Shown: positions 11,723 to 22,274 of the stretch, piece by piece
How the letters are laid out: every line of letters begins with the position of its first letter
How positions within the stretch are numbered: position 1 is the first letter of the stretch
Assembly: GCA_936450465.1 (NCBI GenBank)
Contig: OW388299.1
Location: 39,381,548-39,445,547, forward strand
Length of the DNA: 64,000 nt
Direction of reading: 5' to 3'
Source of the DNA: Gibbula magus
Lineage: Eukaryota > Mollusca > Gastropoda > Trochida > Trochidae
Program-made: the position numbers and the translations under genes
Notes under the pieces: model-generated
Seen by the model: only the letters and a program-made list of their open reading frames with translations
What the model was told of the DNA's origin: nothing
The model's database searches: none

Positions 11723-12126
11723 GTACAAAGGAGCGATCAGACGCGACACACTGGAAATAGTTTCGATGATAACCACCGTATGTAGAAAGGAACCATCGCG
11801 GCTATGGGAGAGTAGTACAGTGAGAGATAACTTGTTTACTCTACCAGAAGAGGGTTTTTAGGAAGCATGTTTCTTTGGAGTAAGCAAGTCACATGTTGGC
11901 AAGATTTACATTGCTTAGGTCGAACTGATTATCTATATACTCACACCACTAGTTGTGAATTCACCTTGGAATATGAACACTAACATGGACCATTCTTGAT
12001 TATGACATAAGGATGTGATGATTTCGTTGATCAACTGTGTATGCAATTTTTATCATATAATTGATTTACTCTTTTCTTCTTACGAGTTTATCTCCTGCTG
12101 TTGTGAATAAACAGTCATCAACATCA
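11723..12126 (+). ncRNA. Nested spliced unit, terminal exon with polyA signal
   Basis: Begins after a strong acceptor (TTCATTTTACAG) and runs about 400 bases to a canonical AATAAA at 12106-12111, followed 15-30 bases on by a T/GT-rich stretch (ATATTTTGTTTATTATTTTT) suited to cleavage. All three frames contain stops, so this is 3' untranslated sequence. Four good splice signals plus a polyadenylation signal in order make a real, or recently real, transcription unit likely. Confidence 0.5.
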
Positions 12127-12796
12127 TATTTTGTTTATTATTTTTAAGCATCAAGTAACTCCAATGGTTAATCAGGATTTGACAATTATGTAGGATCCAT
12201 TCATGCTATTTATAAATATTCATTTTGATGAGTTTATTTAAAGTCAAGCTTAAAACAACTTGTCCATTGTCCTTTTATTATGCTTCCTTACAGGTTTGGC
12301 TTTTTTATTCGACGAAGTAAGATAGCAAAATTGCAATATATTGTCAACCATCTATCAAACAGCTATCTGACAATACACACACCTGAATGACAACCTAATC
12401 AGGTTGTCACTAGGTTGCCGGTTGTCAATTGACAACTTGCATATTCCTCTCAGGCACCGTAGGACTACAACTTTTTTATTGTCAAATTGACAACCTTCAC
12501 AGTCCAGAATGACAACCTAAATGGGTTGTCAATATGTTGTCGATTGTCAAATTGACAACTTGCATATTCATCTCAGGCATCGTCCGACTACAACTTTTTA
12601 ATTGTCAAATTGACAATTTGTTATTTACAGTGTTACGACTGCTCACATTTTGCCGAGTCACGTCAAGGCGAGTTGTATTTCAATCCTGTTTTCAAGTTGA
12701 TTCAACGGCGTATTTTTGGCCCAAAAAATCAGAAATTAAAGAAAGGGTTTGGTCATTTCCTATGTATATATAATTTGAGATATACACAAAGAAAAA

Positions 12797-15240
12797 AGTT
12801 AAGCATAATAATGATAATATATTGCATTTGATAATGCGCCACATCCACCCAAATGAGTGCTCTGGGATAGGTGTGAATAAAGCTATGGTATAGAGTTTTC
12901 TATTCAGAGTTGTGTTTGAACAGGAAGGTCTTGAGTTGAGTCTTGAATATAGAGAGGTTCTGACAACACTTGATGTCAGAGGGCAGAGAGTTCCATTTAG
13001 TAGATGCAGAATAAGAGAACAATCTTTTTCCAAAAGATGTTGAGTAGACACGTTGCACTGTGAATAGAAGTTTGTGCTGTGAGCGAAGTGATCTGGGTGG
13101 CTGGTAGGGAGGGAGCAGTTCTGATAGGTAGACTGGGGTGAGGTTGTAGAGGCACTTGTAGGCGAGAAGGAGGAGTTTGCAGTCAATTCGGGAGGTTATG
13201 GGAAGCCAGTGGAGATATGTAAGTACAGGTGTTATGCGGTCGATTTTCTTTGTCTTTGTTGCTAATCTGGCTGCAGTGTTCTGAAGGATCTGGAGACGTT
13301 TTATTTGCTGTTGAGAGATGTTTGCCAAGAGAGAGTTGCAATAGTCGACTCGTGAGACTACAAAAGACAAAATTAATTTAGTTGCTGCATTTTGGCTTAG
13401 ATAGTTCCTGATTTTACTTATGTTTCGCAGATGCAGTTTTGCGGTTTTGTGATGTGTGAAACTTAGTCTTTCATCACAAGGTGTTGGTCCAGTCAGACTC
13501 CAAGGTTCTTAACTTTAAGTGTAGGCGTTTGACATTGGCGTATCCTATCATGATAGACACAGGTTTGTCAAGCTTGTCAAGTTTTGATTTTGGACCAATG
13601 AGAATGAATTCCGTTTTTTCCTCGTTTAGCTTTAGGAAATTTCTTTCATCCACTGAAACAAGATTGGATTTTGTTGAGGCATGGTCTTATATTGTCAACA
13701 GAGGCAGATAGATACATCTGGTTGTCATCGGCATATTGGTGCTGGTTTACCCCATGCTTTGAGGCAAATAGTACCGGACACAAGACTGACCCTTGGAGCA
13801 CACCTCGTTGAAGAATGTATGGCGATGATGTTTCTCCTTCAACCACAATACGCTGAGTTCTGTCAGAGAGGTATGAAGTGAACCAGGTTAGGACTGTTCC
13901 TTTGATGCCAAGATCATTTTCCAATCTTGATAATAATCTTTGATGACTCATAGTATCAACGGCAGCATAGAGATCGAGGAAAATGAGTGATGAAATCTGA
14001 CCCTTGTCTGCTGCAATGTGGAGATCATTTGTGACCTTAAGAAGGGCAGTATCAGTGCTATGGTTAGCTCGATAAGCAGATTGGTGTTTTTCTGGTCACA
14101 AACCGCTGTAGGAACATTACTCTTCCTATGATGAACCCATATACAAAATATGAAAAGAATCCAGTGAATAGTATTTGACTTATTCCATTTCGTACGGACG
14201 TACGGACGTGGCGGCGGGGGATAATGACTAACAACAGTGTAATGGTAGTCCAGATTTCGTCCTATCGCCTTAAAGGACATTCCTGCAGAGTGCATACCAA
14301 TAATTTTATTTCTGAGATCCATTGACAATCGTATTCGTGCCATGTTCAATAGATATGCTTTAATGGCTATGGAAAGCAACGTTACATACCACCAAATGCA
14401 GTTGGGCCATACTGCTTTTTGTGATACTCGACTGTAGCATGTTGTATGTGCATGTAGCGAACGTGTAGGCGCGACTGTCACGCATCACTATTTGGAACGT
14501 ATCGCACAAACACTACTCTTCTCATAAATGAACTTTGTTCAACTATTTAAAATATTCTCGAAAAGATATCATCACAAATATCAGGGGTGCCTAACTTTTT
14601 TCTTTGTGTATATAAGCCACGAATGTAGTCTGGTCGGAGTTTGAAAACGATTCCAACATGGCGACTGTCGTTCTTTAGACTTTTGGTAAAGAAAGGTGTG
14701 GATACTTTTATTCACATTGTTTATAGTAAGATATTGGGTATCCTCAATTCCATGTGATACCATTCTTACCATCCAGTTGCTTTGTTAAGAACCAGTTGAC
14801 TGTCCAGGTTACGAAGGTCTGTTAGCGCTAATTTATCCTTAGGACAATGTTTATACATGTCACCAACTGTTCCTAAACAAATCGGAGGACAATGGAGACC
14901 AAAGGAGGCATGTTAGTCAAAATATAAAAGTAAATGATGATCTTCTTAACCTCATCAGATGTAAAAGGTTGTATGTCCAACCAAGTATGTTCAGGTTCGC
15001 ATTTGTCAATAATGGATGATCTTTTCTTTAAAGTAGATCGACATGATCTGCTGCAGCTTGCTTGGCTGTCTTTCCATCTGGCCTGGATGACTCTCTAGAC
15101 TTGTTGCATAGACTGGCTGTAAGGCAATGAAGTTTCCTGGCGTCAGTCTCCTGGTCCAGCACTTGGTTACTGATGTATTCCGTCTGAAATTTTCATATAG
15201 CTGAATGTCAGAAACAATTACGCTCTGCTATGACCCTAAA
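12797..15240 (-). mobile_element. Truncated LINE (CR1/Jockey-like reverse transcriptase)
   Basis: On the minus strand 15200-14936 encodes the segment upstream of the RT core (RKLHCLTASLCNKS...TSDEV). The RT continues at 14093 with SAYRANHSTDTALLK, SSLIFLDLYAAVDTMSHQ, the catalytic YADD box near 13720 (QYADDNQMYLS) and the conserved C-terminal region (VSRVDYCNSLL, RLQILQNTAARL, LHWLPITSRIDCKLLLLAYK, WNSLPSDI), stopping near 12900. The tail ends GGCGCATTATCAAATGC plus a TTATCATTATTAT microsatellite at about 12797-12830. At least three frame breaks occur, and the RT segment between 14936 and 14093 is replaced by an 842-bp foreign block. It is a dead copy. Confidence 0.85.
14094..14935. repeat. 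842-bp duplication, copy 1 (inside the LINE)
   Basis: Nearly identical (a handful of substitutions) to 16798-17639 at a constant offset of 2704. It contains the GC-ended tip of a tandem-core element (GTACGGACGTGGCGGCGGGG), the Tc1 transposase N-terminus (start codon complement at 14343), the Tc1 end and about 340 bases of flanking sequence. Here both edges cut straight into LINE RT coding sequence, so this copy is the derived one. Confidence 0.9.
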
Positions 15241-15469
15241 TTTGTCTGAGATTTTTTTTCCAGTTAGAACAGCCATCTGGCAAGACAGAAACGAAACAAT
15301 ATGTAGCTGTTATCATTATTTAATAGCGATAACGTCATGTTTACACAGGTACTGTTTTTACCACAAAAGTCCACAAAAGTATGGAGCTGCAAGTGAAACA
15401 AAACACATTCGCATCGGTATTGTCACTTCAGACCCAAGTGTACATGTTCAATGAGAATGATCCGTATCT

Positions 15470-16178
15470 AGTAGGACCGCTACGTACCCGGATGACACAC
15501 TGCACCCTACGTCTCATGTCTCATATAATCGACAACGGCACGTGATCGGTGAGGCCGGGCGTTGTCATCCATGTATTGTGGTCGTGTAGCAAATGCATGG
15601 TTATCGAAATGAGGAACAGCGACTGGCTGTAGCACATCCCGGATGTATTGAGCTCCCGTTAAGTTGCCTCTGATGGTGATCAATCCAGCTTGCAGTCATG
15701 AGACAGGCATCCCCTTACCATAACACAGTCACCTCTATACGCAACAGTTGGCTGGATGTTCTTAGGGGTATAAGCTGTATTCTTCTGTCTCCAAACACGT
15801 CCACACCCATCAGTAACATGTAGCAAGAATCGACTCTCGTCAGACCAATGGATTTTCCGCCAGGTCCTCAGATTCCAGTGTTGTCTGTCTAAATACAATG
15901 CCAAACATGCACGTTTATGATGGTCTCTCAACAATGGACGTTTATTTACCCTTCTTGCCTTTAGGTCTGCCGATTTGAGTCGATTGTTGATTGTTCTGCT
16001 GCTGATGTTTCGATTTGGTAACCACGTGAATGGACTTTTCAGCTGAGGACTTGTCAGGAAGGGTTCTCGTAGACATGTCGAAGAAGGTTCGGGTCCTCTC
16101 GAGGTGTAGTGACAGAAGGTCTTCCAGACTGTGGACAGTCCATTGCACTTCCTGTCTGCGCATGCTTCCAGACTAAAC
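15470..16178 (-). pseudogene. Tc1-like transposase, C-terminal two thirds, broken
   Basis: Tc1/mariner DDE transposases cut and paste elements at TA sites. Reading on the minus strand: second DNA-binding helix (GRPSVTTPRED, FLTSPQLKS), NKRPLLRDHHKRACLALY, first catalytic Asp in IHWSDESRF, a GDCVMVRGCLSHD motif (usually VMVWGGIS), then after a one-base frameshift near 15682 LITIRGNLTGAQYIRDVL and the second Asp in YMDDNARPHRSRAV. Further frame changes occur near 16080. The N-terminus is separated by an inserted element and lies at 16930-17047. Not functional. Confidence 0.85.
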
Positions 16179-16186
16179 AAGTAGTT

Positions 16187-16935
16187 GTCACTAAGGTGAC
16201 ATGATCCCCCGCCGCAAATTAATACTTCAAAATTTAAAAATAATGTCAAGATCAGCAAAATCGACTGTCAAACATGTCGAAAAAGTCAAAGCTCCACTGT
16301 GACCTTGAGAAAAATGTCAAGGTCACCAAAATCTAATCAGCCCTTTGTCTTTCTTAGGAGGTGCATCATGTAAGATATGATGGAATTCCGGTGAATGGTT
16401 CTTGAGATATCCCGCTGACAACCTTTACATGTACATTAACATGTCGAAAAATTCAAAGTTCCGCTGTGACCTTGAAAATAATGTCAAGGTCACCAAAATC
16501 TAATCAGCCCGTCATCTTCTAGAAGGTGCTTTGTGTAAGAAATGATGGAATTCCGGTGAATGGTTCTTAAGATATCCCGCTGACAAGCTTTACATGTACA
16601 TAAACATGTCGAAAAATTCAAAGTTCCCTGTGACCTTGAAAATATTGTCAAGGTCACCAAAATCTAATCAGCCCGTCGTCTTTCCTTGGAGAAGCTATGT
16701 GTAAAATATGAAGAGAATCAAGCGAATGGTTATTGAGATAATCCGCTGACAAGGGTAAAATGACAAAGTCTCATTGTGACCTTGAAATGAAGGTCAAGGT
16801 CACAAACCACTGTAGGAACATTACTCTTCCTATGATGAACCCATATACAAAATATGAAAAGAATCCAGTGAATAGTATTTGACTTATTCCATTTCGTACG
16901 GACGTACGGACGTGGCGGCGGGGGATAATGACTAA
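16187..16935. mobile_element. Tandem-core element with GC-rich ends, inserted in Tc1
   Basis: The left edge carries a small hairpin (GTCACTAAGGTGAC, 16187-16200) followed by CCCCCGCCGC; the right edge is GGCGGCGGGGGATAATGAC. The core is about three units of roughly 170-190 bp with GTGACCTTGAAAATAATGTC, AAGGTCACCAAAATCTAATC and GGAATTCCGGTGAATGG. Near the right edge are the GTACGGACGTACGG repeats typical of this family. Removing it brings the two parts of the Tc1 transposase together. The structure recalls Helentron-associated (pearl-like) elements; that class assignment is an inference. Confidence 0.65.
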
Positions 16936-17639
16936 CAACAGTGTAATGGTAGTCCAGATTTCGTCCTATCGCCTAAAAGGACATTCCTGCAGAGTGCATA
17001 CCAATAATTTTATTTCTGAGATCCATTGACAATCGTATTCGTGCCATGTTCAATAGATATGCTTTAATGGCTATGGAAAGCAACGTTACATACCACCAAA
17101 TGCAGTTGGGCCATACTGCTTTTTGTGATACTCGACTGTAGCATGTTGTATGTGCATGTAGCGAACGTGTAGGCGCGACTGTCACGCATCACTATTTGGA
17201 ACGTATCGCACAAACACTACTCTTCTCATAAATGAACTTTGTTTAACTATTTAAAATATTCTCGAAAAGATATCATCACAAATATCAGGGGTGCCTAACT
17301 TTTTTCTTTGTGTATATAAGCCACGAATGTAGTCTGGTCGGAGTTTGAAAACGATTCCAACATGGCGACTGTCGTTCTTTAGACTTTTGGTATAGAAAGG
17401 TGTGGATACTTTTATTCACATTGTTTATAGTAAGATATTGGGTATCCTCAATTCCATGTGATACCATTCTTACCATCCAGTTGCTTTGTTAAGAACCAGT
17501 TGACTGTCCAGGTTACGAAGGTCTGTTAGCGCTTATTTATCCTTAGGACAATGTTTATACATGTCACCATCTGTTCCTAAACAAATCGGAGGACAATGGA
17601 GACCAAAGGAGGCATGTTAGTCAAAATATAAAAGTAAAT
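16798..17639. repeat. 842-bp duplication, copy 2 (source locus)
   Basis: Counterpart of 14094-14935. Here the left part is continuous with the tandem-core element and the middle with the Tc1 element, so this looks like the original. It ends 93 bases before the SRCR exon at 17733. Confidence 0.88.
16935..17047 (-). pseudogene. Tc1-like transposase N-terminus, separated
   Basis: The start codon complement is at 17045-17047. The product opens with the helix-turn-helix of Tc1 transposases: RIRLSMDLRNKIIGMHSAG then, after a one-base indel in this copy, FKAIGRNLDYHYTVVS. The same sequence without the indel is at 14231-14343 inside the duplication. The frame ends in the GC-ended insertion. Confidence 0.8.
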
Positions 17640-17732
17640 CTTCGAATCAGATTATCATTCTTATCAATCGTCCTGTCAGGAACCAATTATCTCATAATGT
17701 CATAAAATGTCAATACCTATTTTTTTTCGAAG

Positions 17733-17893
17733 TTCGAAGGGAGTAATTCACAATGGCGTCCGAGTGTCAGACGATCTGAGAAAATGGACGACTCTGGATT
17801 GTGATGGAAACGAGACTTCCATTGTGGAGTGTAGACAAATATGGAACCCACCAATCTGCTCAACCCGTGAAGCTGCTGCAGTGTTTTGCTCTC
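17733..17893 (+). CDS. SRCR domain 1, C-terminal half
   Basis: A 161-base exon (acceptor TTTTTTTTCGAAG, donor CTC|GTGAGT), entering at phase 2 and leaving at phase 1, which matches the partner exon at 9324-9480. It encodes SKGVIHNGVRV, then DCDGNETSIVEC, the conserved core of the second SRCR half, then NPPICSTREAAAVFC. With its partner the domain has six cysteines, fitting group A SRCR, whose domains are typically split over two exons. The usual W-L-D-D-V before C3 is replaced by KWTTLDC. Asn in GNETS is a likely N-glycosylation site. Confidence 0.87.
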
Positions 17894-19372
17894 GTGAGTC
17901 TTTGCTTATTTGAACTGCTCTATATATATGACGTCATAGTATATATATATATAAAAATATCACAAGAAATGTTCAAACTCTATGGTCACATATATAAAAA
18001 AAGAAGATGAAGTTGAAACAAGAAAAGCCTTTAAAAAGGCATGGTTGGAGGCATCTTAAATTGTTAAGGCTAAAATATATTATAAAAAGGATATGTATAT
18101 CATATGTACATTTAGCAAAATGAAGCCTGCATTATGGTCATTTTGGGGGATAAAAGCTTTGATTACTAATCACACAATTAGTTATTCAATTCAAAAGTCG
18201 CAAATAAAAGAATTTTACCTCGATCATTTAAGTTGTGTTTATGCTTTTCAATTTACATACATTATTTATTCATAAATAAAATAAAATTATATATAATCTA
18301 TCATTTGAAAATGAAAGTGAACATTCAACTTCCCCGATTTGTTTTAAAGCGCAACTCCCGGATGCTTTTGCTCCAATTTTGAAGTAGGCCTATATTATGA
18401 ATTTGATCAAAACGTTGTTGAGAGTTGTGTCATTGTTAGATTCCAGTAATAAGAATGTGTAGGCCTATTTTCCCTGAAACACGCAGTCAACCATTTGTTA
18501 AACATTTGCAAATTTAAAGTGTACCAATTCGATTGATTATGAAGCATATTCTGTTTATCTGTGGAAGGAAGACAAGGATAATGACCCGGTATCCTCATGC
18601 TTGGTGCTATCAGTTTGGACATAAATATGGTTCTATCCAATATGTGCTAATACATGTACAAGCTTCACTATCATTAATTCAATAACAGTACATTGAGTAG
18701 GCCTACCATTATGCAAGTCTGATTGTCATTGAAAATATTGATAACTGAGTGGAAGGTTGGTGTGTTGATTGACAACCACTATTATCGTTTAGTATAGCTT
18801 GCTCCGCGCGTATAACATTAGCTTGTAAAGTTTCTTGGATTTTCCGAAACTGCAGTGTGAAATTATGCACTTGAATTGGTACATGTCTGCTCATGGAGGT
18901 GTAAAATGGCTTTGAATTGAAAAATCTTATGTTTACTAACATTCAGACTCAGAATAACACAACGGTCGTTTCTATTTTAGATGTTTAGACAAAATCTCTT
19001 TTCGCAGTAAAAGGGGATAATTATTTCGGATAACCCACATGGTCACGTGGTTACAAATTTGTTACAGCCGTGTTCGTTGGTCATATGCTTTTTCCAAAGT
19101 ATGAAGAGGCCAAGCATGATTGGTCGAAAGTTTATTTTGAATATTCCAACAGTAATATAGCGTGAAATCCAACTGCGTATCAGGTTGGAGGCGGTTTGCG
19201 CCTCCAACCAATAAGTTTGGCTAACGTTTTCAATAGGTACATCATGTACCTACTTCTTCAGGCCGTTTAATGCAGTAACTGACACACAGTACATAGCACT
19301 ATGACGTCACACAGGAACATATGACGTCATAATGTACTTTGACAACAATAGATGGTAATGATGTAAACACGA
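17894..19372. other. Intron sequence, nothing recognised
   Basis: I find no exon or element. There is an AT microsatellite at about 17939-17955 and several TGACGTCA sites at 17928 and 19302-19330; the latter lie at the edge of the Penelope-like element. The open frames here lack family similarity. Confidence 0.5.
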
Positions 19373-20642
19373 TCATGTTTTGCCATTTAAGTTTGGCGCA
19401 TATTTATGAATGAAATGAGATTCTTTCAAAAGTAAATCAGTATCATTGTTGTAATTGAGTTTGTAAATCGGGAAAACTTTGAATTTGCCTTTACCACATT
19501 TATCTAAATGTTCACTGAGAGGGATAGTACGATTTCGGGGTTGATTAATGTGGGATCGATGTAGGTTCATTCTCCTTTTTAATTTGTGTTTTCCCGATAT
19601 ACTTCTCATTACACCCAGAACACGTGATGACATAAATAACATTTTTCGTATCACAATTCATATTTTGTTTAATCTGAGAATAATCTCACTCTTGTATCTA
19701 CCTTCAATCCTAGTCATGATAGCACTATGTCTATTGTCAAGCGCTATCTTTCTATTCTAAGCCCGAGTCAAAAAATGAAAAAGATTGTTAATAAATACAA
19801 CTTTATTAACAGCCGTATGCAACCCAAAAACCTACGCAAAATGTTAACTGCATCTAGATTTGTCTCGATTGATGTTGGTCCCAAAGTCTCTAAATATGGA
19901 GACTCTCGTTGCCACACGTGTGAAAGTATAGTTGAAGGATGTTCCATTAACATTTCACCTAAAGATAATTTTGTTGTTAAACAAAATATGAATTGTGATT
20001 GAAATGGTGTGATTGGTTGCTTTTTCAATACCTTTGTCAATCATATTTTGAGGAAAGGCTCGTTTCAGCAGAGCAAAATTTAACTCTTCTTACCTTTTTT
20101 GTCTTCGGTTTCCATCCTTAATTATTGTGCATATGCGTCTTGCTAGACAATAAGGTAAATTAGTTTTAACATGTTTTTCATGGGAACTTTTGAAATGAAG
20201 GTAAAGTTGTGTGTCTGTAGGTTTATGGTAAATGTCAGTAGACAGTTTAGTATCTTCTTTTATGATGAGAATATCTAAAAACGGGAGCTTATTGTTATCC
20301 GTTTCTATAGTAAATTTGATATTTGGATGCATATTCTGAAGTATATTGAGAATATCTTGAATATCTCCCTTTGATGTTTGCCATAACAGAAAACAGTCAT
20401 CTAAATAACGTTTCCATTTTGAGATAAATTCATTTGCAAAATCATCACCATAGATATATTTCATTTGTAGATATAACTTTTCCTCAAGGTTTGCATGAAC
20501 AGGTGCAAATTGTGTTCCCATCGCTGTACCTAGAATTTGTATAAAAGGGACATCATTAAACTGGAATGTGTTGTTTTCCAAAATAAATTTTGCTGATTCG
20601 AGGACAAATGACTTATCAAATCTGTCGTTCAGATTTTCAGGG
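19373..20642 (-). mobile_element. Penelope-like element, 5'-truncated, with inner inversion
   Basis: On the minus strand 20642-20050 encodes a Penelope-type reverse transcriptase: NLNDRFDKSFVLESAKFILE, the diagnostic GTAMGTQFAPVHANL box, catalytic RYLDDCFLLW, LPFLDILI, and the thumb region NLPYCLARRICTI. After KAFPQ-like sequence near 20040 the strand switches: the linker region lies on the plus strand (19684-20000). The GIY-YIG endonuclease follows on minus from 19668 (NMNCDTKNVIYVITC, NEKYIGKT, then a frame change, RNRTIPLSEHLDKCG, FPIYKLN) to about 19380. The GIY-YIG domain and GTAMGT box together identify the class. The copy is inactive. Confidence 0.88.
19672..20000 (+). pseudogene. Inverted linker segment of the Penelope-like element
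   Basis: The plus strand encodes the part normally found between RT and endonuclease: VSTFNPSHDSTMSIVKRYL, QPKNLRKMLTASRFVSID, then the conserved RCHTC.SIVEG and NFVVKQNMNCD. In an intact element this would read on the minus strand. About 23 bp (TTAAACAAAATATGAATTG then TGAT) occurs at both edges in opposite orientation (19649-19671 and 19978-20000), so the inversion is bounded by an inverted duplication of its own breakpoint. Confidence 0.8.
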
Positions 20643-20840
20643 AAACCTTGTGGAAATGGAAACCTTGTTATTTTTCCATTTTATCAATTATTCTCCAATT
20701 CTCAAATTACAAATTTAACTTTAGAAACCAAAGAAACATTTTTCATTAAAAAATACTGTCAATCACTGAAAGTTAATTCACACGAGAAATTGATTGATTA
20801 CGACTCCATTTTTTTACATGTAATCAAGGACACACAATGA
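20643..20840 (+). pseudogene. Penelope-like endonuclease C-terminus, plus strand
   Basis: Directly abutting the truncated RT, the plus strand encodes LVIFPFYQLFSNSQ, TKETFFIKKYCQSLKV and a stop at 20838-20840. This matches the end of GIY-YIG domains of Penelope-like elements (compare FPIYKLN...ESHFIHKYAPNLN in the copy to the left). It is a second, independently inserted fragment in opposite orientation. Confidence 0.65.
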
Positions 20841-20844
20841 ACTC

Positions 20845-20847
<3 letters not shown>

Positions 20848-20915
<68 letters not shown>
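20848..20915. repeat. (AT)n microsatellite
   Basis: About 34 uninterrupted AT dinucleotides immediately after the Penelope-like fragment, likely polymorphic and cruciform-prone. Confidence 0.97.
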
Positions 20916-20917
<2 letters not shown>

Positions 20918-21119
20918 CTTTGAAATAAGGTGTTTCTTCAAGTGTACAGTAATCATATATTGAAATGAGTTTAAAAAGAATAACTAACTCCGATTTCCTC
21001 CTACATCTTTCGTTTTACTCATCAGGGAGGTTTACATTACAGTGATTATGACGTCGGTTTCTGTGTCGTTGCAACAATACACTGATTGTGACGTCACTGT
21101 CTATAATGGGTGGACACAA

Positions 21120-21485
21120 TGTTTTAATAAAATGCTCTTATTTTATATTACGCATTATTGCACTTGTGTCTGCCATTTTATAAACTGGAAGATTGTAATT
21201 TAATTTCCTTATTTGGCAGCACATGTGTCCAAATGTTCACTGAGTGGAATACACCTTGTTTTTTGGTCCTTAATCTGCTGCTTATGAACCCGCACTCTGT
21301 CCCTCAGACATTTGGTATGACCAATATATTGTTCCTCACATCGTTGGCATGTTATTACATATACAACATTTTTGGCAGAACAATTTAGAGAGTGATGTAT
21401 ATACAAATATTTGTTCTTATTTTTGAAAAATAGTTTGTATCCTTCCACTAAATGTTTGCAAGTCCCGCAATCCCGCCGTGAAATA
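21120..21485 (-). pseudogene. Penelope-like GIY-YIG fragment, minus strand
   Basis: The minus strand from 21480 encodes CGTCKHLVEGYKLFF, then the GIY-YIG core: NVVYVITCQRCEEQYIGHTK, LRDRVRVHKQQIKD and PLSEHLDTCA, broken by a stop near 21209. Out-of-frame remains of the C-terminus (NLPVYKM) follow. It differs in sequence from the copy at 19373-20642, so it is another family member. No RT is attached. Confidence 0.82.
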
Positions 21486-22117
21486 TTCTTGAAAACTGCG
21501 TTATTCCCTTACTCACATCACCAAGTACCTCGCTGCGTTCTGTTCTGAGTACTGCACTAGAGGTCATGTCAGGTGACCTTTCATTCCAGCCAATCAGCGA
21601 CGAGACCAGGAAGCTATCTGACCGACTAGAATTGACACACAAACCACCACATTAAATGTCATATCCATTGAAGGTGAAAGGTCACAGTGAAGGTCACCTG
21701 ACGTGACATCTGCGGGGTAGTACTACATGTAACATCGACAAACAAGGTACGAGTGGTACGTTCGAAATTATTTAAATGAGATTGTATATAATGATACATG
21801 ATGACACAAGTGGGTCCACAAAAGAGCAGCAAGCTTTTCTCCAGGCTAAAATACGCACTTACGTCAATCATGTATCTATATTTACCTATAAAAATAAACA
21901 ACCTTCTGTTTGAAGCTGCGTCGTTTTGTCAAATTTATATGGATTCTAATTCCATTAACCATACCCCCTCTCCTGATATTTATCCAATGTTTTTTTGGGA
22001 AACACAGTGGATGGAATATCATGACATCACTTATCCAGCAAGTGTTTCAAAATCTACATTTTATCAGTAGTGTCAAGTAACAAAGAAAAATAATCCGCTT
22101 TATGTATAATGCCTCAG

Positions 22118-22274
22118 GTACGATGCCTCCAGCTGACGAGATTGTAGTGGAGCTGGTGGGTGGAGACGACAAGAGTGGCCGTGTGGAGCTTATCATGTAC
22201 GGTGAACGTGGAACTGTCTGTGATGATGAATGGGGTGCTAAAGATGCGAAAGTCATCTGCCGCATGCTGGGTTT
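22118..22274 (+). CDS. SRCR domain 2, N-terminal half
   Basis: A 157-base exon with acceptor ATAATGCCTCAG and donor TT|GTAAGT, phase 1 in and phase 2 out. It is the most canonical SRCR half here: [20 protein letters not shown], then [20 protein letters not shown] and RMLGF. Both expected cysteines, the acidic DDEWG turn and the DAxVxC motif are present. A short TMPPADE linker precedes it. Its partner is at 24746. Confidence 0.95.

Larger units (their letters stand above)
10447..12622. repeat. GACAA/TTGTC-rich block enclosing a spliced unit
   Basis: Two flanking zones (10447-10760 and 12365-12622) are crowded with TTGTCAAATTGACAA-like inverted motifs; the zone between is nearly free of them until the far end. 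The outermost motifs read AAATTGTC..TTTGACAA at both sides, like a TIR with subterminal repeats. Near the right edge a unit of about 122 bp (TTGACAACTTGCATATTC, CTCAGGCA, ACTACAACTTTTT) occurs twice. This is the organisation expected of a DNA transposon with subterminal transposase sites, but I see no transposase and no clear target duplication. Confidence 0.55.
12779..17300 (-). mobile_element. Tc1-like element with nested insertions
   Basis: Probable outer ends share TATACACAAAGAAAAAAGTT: at 12779 on the plus strand and at 17293-17313 on the minus strand. Between them the minus strand carries a broken Tc1/mariner transposase. The N-terminal helix-turn-helix starts at 17047 (MARIRLSMDLRNKIIGMHSA). 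After a tandem-core insertion at about 16187-16930 it resumes at 16178 (HAQTGSAMDCPQSGRP, TPREDPNL) and continues through WSDESRF and YMDDNARPH to about 15470. A LINE occupies 12797-15240. The assignment of 12779 as the left end is an inference from the shared TIR sequence. Confidence 0.6.
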
